The notes under the pieces were generated by a model that was given only the letters and a program-made list of their open reading frames with translations, was not told the origin of the DNA and ran no database searches. The position numbers were made by a program, and so were the translations under genes. Below are positions 57,624-64,000 of a stretch of 64,000 nucleotides of DNA, in pieces. The stretch covers positions 1,922,001 to 1,986,000 of the forward strand of contig CP014761.1 in assembly GCA_001647635.1 (NCBI GenBank). Reading direction: 5' to 3'. Within the stretch, counting starts at the first letter, position 1; each line of letters opens with the position of its first letter. This DNA is from Leifsonia xyli (GTDB taxonomy: Bacteria; Actinomycetota; Actinomycetes; Actinomycetales; Microbacteriaceae).

Positions 57624-58643
57624 TCACGCCGCCGATCGGTCCGGAACGGCCCGGCGGCGCAGCGCGGCGTCCACGATCGGGGGCGTGTTGTACTCCTGGT
57701 CCATCCGGCCGACGCCGGTTCCGGGCGGGACGATCTCGTCGATGCGGTCGAGGAGGTCGTCGGTGAGCTCGACATCGGCGGCCGCGAGGAGGTCCTCCAG
57801 CTGCTCCGGGGTGCGCGGGCCGATCAGCGCGGCGGTCACACCGGGATGCGCGATGACGAAGGCGAGGGCGAGATGCGTGAGGGGGAGACCGGCCTCCTCG
57901 GCGAGCGGGAGGAACCTCTCCACCGCATCGATGCGACGCTCGTCGCGCAGGGCGGCGAACAGCTGCGTGCGGCGGAGGTCGCTCTCCTGCCCGCGGCGGA
58001 CACGACCGGTCAGCATCCCGCTCGCCAGCGGGCTCCAGATGACGGTGCCCATGCCGTACTTCTGCGCCATCGGGAGAATCTCCCGCTCGATGCCGCGATC
58101 CAGGAGCGAGTAGTGCGGCTGCTCGACGCGGAACCGCTCCAGGCCCCTACGCTCGGCCACCCACTGCGCCTCGACGATCTCGGACGCGGGCATGTCGGAC
58201 GACCCGATCGCGCGGACCTTCCCGCTGCGCACCAGGTCCGTCAGGGCCGAGAGGGTCTCCTCGACGTCCGTCTCCGGGTCCGGGCGGTGCATCTGGTAGA
58301 GGTCGAGGTGGTCGGTCTGGAGGCGGCGCAGCGAGTTCTCGACGGCGGTCATGATCCAGCGGCGCGACCCGCCGCGGTGGTTCGGGTCGTCTCCGATCGG
58401 GCGCGCGAACTTGGACGCGAGCACGACGTCGTCGCGCCGACCCTTCAGCGCGCGGCCCACCATCTGCTCGGAGTCGCCGTAGGCGTCGGCAGTGTCGACC
58501 AGGTTGATGCCGGCGTCGAGGGCGCGGCCCATCATCCGGTCGACCTCGTCCTGGTCGCTGTTGCCGAACGAGCTGAACATCATCGCGCCGAGCGCGAAGG
58601 GCGAGACGTGGATGCCGGTGCGGCCGAGCGGGCGGTACTTCAT
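57624..58643 (-). CDS. Aldo/keto reductase
   Basis: Encodes 339 residues from the ATG at 58643 after GGAGG; an ATG four codons earlier is less well spaced. The catalytic tetrad is Asp50 and Tyr55 (LVDTADAYG), Lys78 (LASKFARP) and His119 (YQMHRPDP). NADPH-binding end: IGPRTPEQLEDLLAAADVEL. It reduces carbonyl compounds. It is divergent from a TetR gene with a shared palindrome, so probably its target. Confidence 0.92.
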   Translation of the reverse strand: MKYRPLGRTGIHVSPFALGAMMFSSFGNSDQDEVDRMMGRALDAGINLVDTADAYGDSEQMVGRALKGRRDDVVLASKFARPIGDDPNHRGGSRRWIMTAVENSLRRLQTDHLDLYQMHRPDPETDVEETLSALTDLVRSGKVRAIGSSDMPASEIVEAQWVAERRGLERFRVEQPHYSLLDRGIEREILPMAQKYGMGTVIWSPLASGMLTGRVRRGQESDLRRTQLFAALRDERRIDAVERFLPLAEEAGLPLTHLALAFVIAHPGVTAALIGPRTPEQLEDLLAAADVELTDDLLDRIDEIVPPGTGVGRMDQEYNTPPIVDAALRRRAVPDRSAA

Positions 58644-58716
58644 GTGGTCCTCCATCCGGTGTTCACGCTGCGGACGCGGTAGGCTCGACTAAGCGGAACA
58701 CTCGTCCGTAACTATA

Positions 58717-58731
58717 CGGAACGTTGTTCCG
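58717..58731. promoter_or_regulatory. TetR-type operator between the aldo/keto reductase and tetR
   Basis: CGGAAC-GTT-GTTCCG is a perfect 6-3-6 palindrome. It lies 19 bp before the tetR start and 73 bp before the reductase start. A further half-site CGGAAC is at 58694. Position and symmetry fit control of both divergent genes by the encoded TetR. Confidence 0.7.
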
Positions 58732-58750
58732 TTTGTCACCAAGGAGTTTC

Positions 58751-59338
58751 ATGTCCATCGCCGAGGAGGCCGCCGAGCCGAGGCGCAAGCGCGCCGACGC
58801 GGTGCGGAACACCGAGGCGGTGCTGGAGGCCGCGAAGGCGGCGTTCGCCGAGCTCGGCGTGGACGCGCCCATGCGCGAGATCAGCGCCCGCGCCGGCGTG
58901 GGCGTCGGCACGATCTACCGCAACTACCCGCAGCGCTCCGACCTGATCATCGCGGTGTTCCGGCGCGAACTGGAGGCGACGGCCGCCGAGGCGGAACGGC
59001 TCGGCGCCGAGTACCCGCCAGCGGAGGCGCTGCGCCGTTGGGCCGAGAGCCTCGGACGCTTCGTGGCGACCAAGCGGGGCTTCGCCAGCGCGCTGCACTC
59101 CGGCGACCCGGCCTACGCGCCGCTGCCCGGCCAGTTCCTGGGCGTGCTCGCCCCGAAGGTGCAGCAGATCCTCGACGCGGGCGCCGCGGACGGCTCCATC
59201 CGGCCGGACGTGAAGGCCGAGGACCTCATCCACGCGCTGAGCCGCCTCGCGGACGACCACCCCGGCGACGCCGACGGCCGGGCAGGCCGGATGATCGGGA
59301 TCCTGCTGGACGGGCTGATCACGCCGCCTGCTCGCTGA
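58751..59338 (+). CDS. TetR family regulator of the aldo/keto reductase
   Basis: Encodes 195 residues from the ATG at 58751 after AAGGAG. The HTH is at about 33-58 (APMREISARAGVGVGTIYRNYPQRSDLI). The C-terminal domain resembles the SbtR-like C-terminal group. It probably represses itself and the divergent reductase through the palindrome. Its end overlaps the convergent membrane-protein gene by 20 bp. Confidence 0.9.
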   Translation: MSIAEEAAEPRRKRADAVRNTEAVLEAAKAAFAELGVDAPMREISARAGVGVGTIYRNYPQRSDLIIAVFRRELEATAAEAERLGAEYPPAEALRRWAESLGRFVATKRGFASALHSGDPAYAPLPGQFLGVLAPKVQQILDAGAADGSIRPDVKAEDLIHALSRLADDHPGDADGRAGRMIGILLDGLITPPAR

Positions 59339-59633
59339 GCCCGTCTCTGATGGCGCCGACGATGCCCGCCGCGAGGATCAGCACCCCGACACCGACCACC
59401 GCGAAGCCCATCCACAGGCCCGAGTAGTCCGGCACGATCGCGTGCTGCGTGTACTGCGCATAGACGTGGACCGGCAGGGTCGGCATGGGCTGCGGGCGTT
59501 GGGCGTACTGGTCGGCCGCGGTCTTCGCGGCCTGGACCCACGCGACGCCGGCGATGACCGCCAGCGAGCCGACCAGGATCAACCACGCGAGGTACGGTCG
59601 TCGACGTCGGTCCGCATCCCGAGGCTCACGCAT
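59319..59633 (-). CDS. Two-helix membrane protein
   Basis: Encodes 104 residues with two helices (LAWLILVGSLAVIAGVAWV and LWMGFAVVGVGVLILAAGIVGAI) around an outer loop rich in Gln, Pro and Tyr. No family recognised. It is ten bases downstream of the FAD monooxygenase gene, so probably co-transcribed. Confidence 0.65.
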   Translation of the reverse strand: MREPRDADRRRRPYLAWLILVGSLAVIAGVAWVQAAKTAADQYAQRPQPMPTLPVHVYAQYTQHAIVPDYSGLWMGFAVVGVGVLILAAGIVGAIRDGLSEQAA

Positions 59634-59642
59634 GGGGAGACC

Positions 59643-60881
59643 CTAGCGGGCGCGGTCCTCTCGCCGCCAGAGCCGCGCGTCGACGTGCTCGCGGCCGAGA
59701 CCCAGGCCGATGAACCGCGCAGCGAGCGGCCGGATGAGCGGCGACAGCACCCGCAGCGTCCGCAGCGCCCAGCGCGCAGCGATCCGGTGCCCCCGCCGCT
59801 GCCTCGCGATCGCGTTCTGGCCGATCCGCTGCACTCGTTGCATCGTCGCGACCGGCTTCTCGCGCCGCTTCTGCACCGCGGCCAGCGTGTCGGACGGTGC
59901 GAAGCCGAAGCGCAGATCGCCGCCGATCGCGTTGGCGAGGGCGACGGCATCCTGGATCGCGTAGTTCACGCCGACGCCGAACATCGGCGACATGGCATGC
60001 GCCGCATCCCCGATCGCGATGAAGCCCGGACGCCACCAGCGCGGGAGGCGGTTGATCTGAACCGACAGCAGCTTGATCTGGTCCCAGTCGGCGAGGGTGT
60101 CGACCACCGGTCGCAGGAGCGGCGCCGCGCCGACGATGCGTGCGCGGAGGTCGGCAAGCCCCGCCGAGCGCAGTTCGTCGTAGCCGCCCTTCCGGATCAC
60201 CATGCCCGACTGATAGTTCGTTCCGCGGTCGATGGTCAGCACCATGCCTTCGGACGAGAGGTATGCCAGGGTCGGCGGGGGCGGGTCGGCCGGCTTCGGC
60301 AGGTCGAACCAGAGCACGTCGATCGCGGAGCCGAACTCGTCCGGCACGAAGCCCGCGGAATCCCGCAGAACCGAGCTCCGCCCGTCCGCGGCGACGGTCA
60401 GCGTCGCCCGGAACTCGAGCTCGCCTTCGGGCCCGGTCGCCCGCAGGCCGCGGACGGCGCCACCCTCGACGGTGAGGCCGATCGCCTCGGTGCTCATGCG
60501 CAGGTCAAAACCTGGGAATGCCGCGGCCTCGTCGGCGAGGAAGTTCAGGAAGTCCCACTGGGGCGCGAGAACGAGGAAGTCGTTCGGCTTCGGCAGCGTG
60601 CGGAAGTCCACCAAGGTCATGCGGTGGCCGTCGACGACCGCGTCCAGGCTCGGGATGCGGTTGACCGGCAGCCGAAGGAAGCGCTCGCGCAGCCCCAGCT
60701 CGCCGAGAAGGCCGATGGTGGCCGGATGGATGGTGTCGCCGCGGAAGTCGCGGAAGAAGTCGGCATGCTTCTCCAGCACGGTCACGCGCAGGCCGGCGCG
60801 GGCCAGCAGGTATCCCAGCACCATCCCCGCCGGGCCGCCGCCCGCGATCACGCAGTCGCGTTCGATCGTCGTCGTCGTCAC
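59643..60881 (-). CDS. FAD-dependent aromatic-ring-type monooxygenase
   Basis: Encodes 412 residues from a GTG at 60881, chosen for its distance to GGAGG. FAD motif CVIAGGGPAGMVLGYLLARAG at about 9-29. The second FAD motif PGFIAIGDAAHAMSPMFGVGVN lies near 290. VAADGRSSVLRDSAG is the DG motif. Family of p-hydroxybenzoate hydroxylase-like enzymes; substrate unknown. It is divergent from the MOSC gene. Confidence 0.9.
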   Translation of the reverse strand: MTTTTIERDCVIAGGGPAGMVLGYLLARAGLRVTVLEKHADFFRDFRGDTIHPATIGLLGELGLRERFLRLPVNRIPSLDAVVDGHRMTLVDFRTLPKPNDFLVLAPQWDFLNFLADEAAAFPGFDLRMSTEAIGLTVEGGAVRGLRATGPEGELEFRATLTVAADGRSSVLRDSAGFVPDEFGSAIDVLWFDLPKPADPPPPTLAYLSSEGMVLTIDRGTNYQSGMVIRKGGYDELRSAGLADLRARIVGAAPLLRPVVDTLADWDQIKLLSVQINRLPRWWRPGFIAIGDAAHAMSPMFGVGVNYAIQDAVALANAIGGDLRFGFAPSDTLAAVQKRREKPVATMQRVQRIGQNAIARQRRGHRIAARWALRTLRVLSPLIRPLAARFIGLGLGREHVDARLWRREDRAR

Positions 60882-60917
60882 ATCCACCTCCGCAGGCCTT
60901 ATGACAAGAATGGACCC

Positions 60918-61454
60918 ATGACGAGCGCACGCGTGACCGGTGTCAACCGAGCGGCCGAGCACCGCTTCTCGAAGAGCGCCGAGGACGCCATCACGCTCAT
61001 CGCCGGGCTCGGAGTGGAAGGGGATGCGCACTTCGGTGAGACGGTGCAGCACATGTCCCGGGTGCGGAGGGATCCGACGCAGCCGAACCTGCGCCAGGTC
61101 CACCTCATCCACTCGGAGCTGTTCGACGAGGTGACGGCCGCCGTGGAGCCGGGGCAGCTGGGCGAGAACGTCACGACCTCGGGCCTCGCGATCCTCGACC
61201 TGCCGCGCGGCACCCGGCTGCGCCTGGGCGACGACGCGGTCGTCGAGCTGACCGGACTGCGGAACCCGTGCGTGCAGATCGACCGCTTCCGGCCGGGGCT
61301 GTTGAAGGAGGTCGTCGGGGTGGACGCCGCCGGTGAGGTCGTCCGGAAGGCCGGGGTCATGGCCGTCGTGCTCGCGGGCGGTGTCGTCAAGCCGGGGGAT
61401 GCGATCGAGGTGACGCTTCCCGACGGGCCGTTCGTGGCGCTGGCGCCCGTCTGA
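60918..61454 (+). CDS. MOSC-domain protein
   Basis: Encodes 178 residues from the ATG at 60918. The MOSC fold is indicated by GLGVEGDAHFGETVQHMS, GENVTTSGLAILDLPRGTRLRLG and the Cys-bearing GLRNPCVQIDRF. Such proteins bind the molybdenum cofactor or move its sulfur. A stand-alone MOSC of this size resembles the YiiM type. Confidence 0.88.
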   Translation: MTSARVTGVNRAAEHRFSKSAEDAITLIAGLGVEGDAHFGETVQHMSRVRRDPTQPNLRQVHLIHSELFDEVTAAVEPGQLGENVTTSGLAILDLPRGTRLRLGDDAVVELTGLRNPCVQIDRFRPGLLKEVVGVDAAGEVVRKAGVMAVVLAGGVVKPGDAIEVTLPDGPFVALAPV

Positions 61455-61456
61455 CG

Positions 61457-62653
61457 TCAGGCGACGGGACCCTGGGCCAGCGTGACGTCGGCGGTGTGGG
61501 AGGAGCCTGCGGCATCCGTCCACGAGACGCTGACGGTCTGACCCGGCTTCTGCGCGGCGAGGGCGGCGGTCAGGTCCTGCGCGGAGCCGATCGTCGTGCC
61601 ACCGAGGGCGGTGATCGTGTCGCCGGCGGTCAGTCCGGCCGCGGCCGCCGGGCCGCCGTCGATGACGCCGGAGACGGTCGCACCCGCGGTGCCGGTCGAC
61701 CCGTACGCGTAGCCGTATCCCGCCGCGGACTCCTCGGCCGCGGAGGCGACTTCGATCCCGAGGAACGCCGGATACCCGATGGTCACGGTCGCCGACGCCT
61801 GGCCGGACTCGATCTGGGCGGCGATCGCGAGAGCGTCCTCGATCGGGATGGCGTAGCCCGCGGTCGTCGCACCGCCCTCGGCGGCGGCGGTGTCGATGCC
61901 GATGACCTGGTCGGCCGCGTCGAAGAGGGGCCCACCGGAGTCGCCGGCCTGGATGTCGGCATCCGTCTGGATGAGGCCGTGCAGCGTCTCGGAAGCCGCC
62001 GTCTGCTCGGCCCGGGTGGTGATCGACTGCTCCAGTGCGGTCACCGTTCCCGGCGACGCGGAGGGTGTTCCGCCGGTTCCGCCCGCGTTGCCGACACCCG
62101 TCACCGCCTCGCCGACCGCCGTGTCGCCTGCGGTGTCGAGGTGCGCGGTCTGGAGGCCGGACGCACCGGTCAGCTGCAGGACTGCGACATCATCGGTCGC
62201 GTCGGTGCCGACCACGGCGGCGGTGTAGACCGCGCCGGTGGAGACGACGGTGACGCTGATGCTGGTCGCGCCCTCCACGACGTGGTTGTTCGTCAGGATC
62301 TCCCCGCTCGACGTGAGCACGATGCCCGTCCCGGCGCTCTCCGCCTGGTCGTAGGTCAGCTGGGAGGTGATGTCCACGACGCCGATCTCCTGCGCGGCGC
62401 TGGCCGAGCCGAGGGTGCTGGTCGCGGTGGAGCCGGAGGACGACCCGCCGGACCCGTAGCCGTATCCCGACCCGTAGCCTCCGAGTCCCAGCGCTGTGTG
62501 GATGTCGGGCGACGCGCTCACGGACGCCACAGCCGAGGAACCGGCCGCGGAGGCGGAGACCGCCACACCGAACGCCGATCCGGCGACGACCGTCGCCGCG
62601 ACGGCTGCGGACAGGCCGATCCGGAGACGGCGGCGATTCGTGGTGGCGTTCAT
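61457..62653 (-). CDS. Secreted HtrA-like trypsin-fold protease with PDZ domain
   Basis: Encodes 398 residues from the ATG at 62653. A signal peptide (1-37) replaces the usual membrane anchor. A Gly/Ser/Tyr linker (GLGGYGSGYGYGSGGSSSG) precedes the protease. Catalytic residues are His124 (TNNHVVEG), Asp155 (TDDVAVLQL) and Ser239 (QAGDSGGPLF). The PDZ domain (about 305-395) contains GVIDGGPAAAAGLTAGDTITALGG. It acts outside the cell in protein quality control or signalling. It ends two bases from the convergent MOSC gene. Confidence 0.92.
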   Translation of the reverse strand: MNATTNRRRLRIGLSAAVAATVVAGSAFGVAVSASAAGSSAVASVSASPDIHTALGLGGYGSGYGYGSGGSSSGSTATSTLGSASAAQEIGVVDITSQLTYDQAESAGTGIVLTSSGEILTNNHVVEGATSISVTVVSTGAVYTAAVVGTDATDDVAVLQLTGASGLQTAHLDTAGDTAVGEAVTGVGNAGGTGGTPSASPGTVTALEQSITTRAEQTAASETLHGLIQTDADIQAGDSGGPLFDAADQVIGIDTAAAEGGATTAGYAIPIEDALAIAAQIESGQASATVTIGYPAFLGIEVASAAEESAAGYGYAYGSTGTAGATVSGVIDGGPAAAAGLTAGDTITALGGTTIGSAQDLTAALAAQKPGQTVSVSWTDAAGSSHTADVTLAQGPVA

Positions 62654-62753
62654 GGCGGTCCTCTCGCTGGGGTGGATGAGGACAGCACACCGCGGGCGGT
62701 TCGGAGGCCGGCAAGCGAGGGTTATGTCCCAGCCGTGAGAACGCCAGAGACTC

Positions 62754-63179
62754 CTATGAGAACTCCGAGCGATTGCTCCGAGCAGGTACGTCAGACGACG
62801 TTCCCCGCCGCAGCGGCACCGGGTCGAGCCGCACCCACACGACGCTGACCAGCCCGCCGACCAGGTCGACGGCGATCGACGCGGTCCGGCGGCCGTCACG
62901 CGAGAGGAGCAGGCCGGGGCTGCCGTTCACCGGGCGCTCGGCCACCTCGAGCCCGCGCTGCGCGCCGAGGCCGTGCGCAAGGAGGAGGGACGCATCCTCC
63001 ACTCCCCGCACCACGCGCACCTTCGCGCGCTCGGGCTCGCCGGAGTCGACGACGACCGACACGTCCGGGTCGAGCAGCGCGCGGACGCGTCGCAGATCGC
63101 GGGCGGACGCGGCGGCGCGCAGCGCGGAGACGGCGCGGCGGCCGGACCGCAGCTGCGGGAGCCGACGGGTGTCGGACAT
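62754..63179 (-). CDS. SnoaL/NTF2-like protein
   Basis: Encodes 141 residues. LRAAASARDLRRVRALLDPDVSVVVDSG and GVEDASLLLAHGL, then NGSPGLLLSRDGRRTASIAVDLVGGLVSVVWVRLDP resemble the SnoaL-like domain found at the C-terminus of ECF41 sigma factors, here alone. It could be a sigma-factor fragment or a ligand-binding protein. The 100 bp before the HtrA-like gene hold no other feature. Confidence 0.7.
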   Translation of the reverse strand: MSDTRRLPQLRSGRRAVSALRAAASARDLRRVRALLDPDVSVVVDSGEPERAKVRVVRGVEDASLLLAHGLGAQRGLEVAERPVNGSPGLLLSRDGRRTASIAVDLVGGLVSVVWVRLDPVPLRRGTSSDVPARSNRSEFS

Positions 63180-63316
63180 GACGATCTCCTGTCGTGAAGG
63201 GGGTCCGGCGGCGGATGGGACCAGCCGTGGTCTGCTTGGCGTCTGTCCCCGGGGAGAGGGACCGCCTGAAACCCGGTGTTTCCGCTCTTACCTCACGGCT
63301 GGGCCGGACCCACGGC

Positions 63317-64000
63317 TCAGTGCGTGACCGCCGCCTGCGCGTCCAGCCACTGCTCGAACGTGGTCGGGAACACCTCCGCGTCCGGCCCGGGCAGCAGCTC
63401 CCGGTCGGTCAGGTGCGCGCCGAAGTACCGGGCGTCGTGGTCCGCGACGACATGGCGCCCGTCACCACGCGCTGCGAGCCCGCGCTCGATCAGGTCGGTG
63501 AGCAGGAACTCCTCCGGGCCGCTCACCTCGAGCACGCCGTTCAGCGGGTCGCGCGCGGCCGTGCGCGCGACGGCGGTCGCGACGTCCTCGGCGGCGATCG
63601 GCTTGATCGACACCGGCGCGAGGCGCACGATCTCACCGTCCGTCGCGGCATCGGCGATCGACGTGACGAACTCGTAGAACTGGGTGGCGTGCACCAGCGA
63701 GAACGGGATGCCGGACTCGCGGATCAACTGCTCCTGCGCGACCTTCGCCCGCATGTAGCCGCTGTCCGTCATCCGCTCCGTCCCGACGACCGAGAGCGCG
63801 ACATGGTGGTGGACGCCCGCCGCGTGCTCCGCGGCGAGCAGCGTGTTGGTGGAGGTGACGAAGAAGTCCATCACGGCCTTCTCCTCGAATGATGGCGAGT
63901 TGGAGACGTCGACGACGACATCGGCGCCGGCGAGCGCCGCATCCACTCCTTCACCGGTGAGCGTGTTCACGCCCGAGTTCGGCGAGGCGGCGACCGCCTC
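63317..64000 (-). CDS. NAD(P)-binding NmrA/SDR-like protein, 5' end outside the window
   Basis: The frame is open to the right edge, so the N-terminal dinucleotide motif is not visible. The remaining 227 residues include DVVVDVSNSPSFEEKAVMDFF, HHVALSVVGTERMTDSGYMRAKVAQEQLIRESGIPF and ATQFYEFV, as in atypical short-chain dehydrogenases that sense or use NADPH. The stop is at 63317. Function unknown. Confidence 0.8.
   Translation of the reverse strand, partial: EAVAASPNSGVNTLTGEGVDAALAGADVVVDVSNSPSFEEKAVMDFFVTSTNTLLAAEHAAGVHHHVALSVVGTERMTDSGYMRAKVAQEQLIRESGIPFSLVHATQFYEFVTSIADAATDGEIVRLAPVSIKPIAAEDVATAVARTAARDPLNGVLEVSGPEEFLLTDLIERGLAARGDGRHVVADHDARYFGAHLTDRELLPGPDAEVFPTTFEQWLDAQAAVTH

Overview
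The window is high-GC DNA with tightly packed genes, many GTG starts and many ATGA/GTGA gene overlaps. Together with the protein families present, this points to an actinobacterium, most likely Microbacteriaceae (Leifsonia- or Microbacterium-like). That placement is inferred from style and protein resemblance, not from a marker gene.

Left chromosomal part (1-11,000). A thioesterase-family gene and a phosphatidylserine-decarboxylase-family gene are followed by the potassium-uptake operon kdpFABC on the minus strand. An overlooked 27-codon membrane-peptide ORF precedes kdpF. Downstream of kdpC lies a secreted protein with three cell-wall-binding (CWB2) repeats, then a second, 5'-truncated kdpC copy. 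No kdpDE is present. Two small coupled genes (9909-10987) lead to the integration site.

Integrated element (about 11,070-38,827; 27.8 kb). An 87-bp imperfect direct repeat containing the 5' half of tRNA-Gly(CCC) marks both ends, and the intact tRNA is at the right end. A tyrosine integrase sits just inside the left end, and an identical 23-bp repeat lies near each end. Cargo in order: a CDF-type transporter; a copper operon (copZ, frameshifted copA, CopB-type ATPase, csoR); a copper envelope group (SHOCT protein, DUF6153-like protein, DUF305 lipoprotein, multicopper oxidase, TetR); a zinc/heme group (ArsR, His-rich CDF, MhuD-like heme-degrading enzyme, second CDF-like protein); a persulfide group (CoA-disulfide reductase-rhodanese, Cys-rich protein, thioredoxin, CstR-like repressor, DsrE-like protein); an ArdC-like protein; a MobF relaxase with a structured oriT candidate upstream; and a terminal block with a PD-(D/E)XK protein that looks like defence cargo. 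Repeated CsoR-type operators tie the copper and sulfur groups together. Two copies of an unknown small gene with conserved upstream DNA lie in inverted orientation. I see no type IV secretion genes, so the element is probably mobilizable rather than self-transmissible.

Right chromosomal part (38,866-64,000). Next to the tRNA are remnants of a biosynthetic locus (truncated adenylate-forming domain, MFS transporter, truncated amine-oxidase-type flavoprotein). A hydrolase and a CDP-alcohol phosphatidyltransferase follow. Then comes a seven-gene, overlap-coupled operon (43,145-49,701) combining a dehydrogenase, a pterin-synthase-like enzyme, a glycosyltransferase, a methyltransferase, a flippase-like membrane protein, a RibD-type reductase and an LTA-synthase-like membrane protein. 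It looks like an uncharacterised pathway for a glycosylated pteridine or related envelope compound. After that come an MFS exporter, a secreted lipase, a spermidine/putrescine-type ABC transporter (potABCD-like), and regulators and oxidoreductases (VOC, WYL, aldo/keto reductase with TetR, FAD monooxygenase, MOSC, HtrA-like protease, SnoaL-like). An NAD(P)-binding protein runs off the right edge.

Three genes (copA, the flippase-like gene, potC) would each be restored by adding back one base at or near a G-run. This suggests either homopolymer errors in the assembly or recent inactivation.
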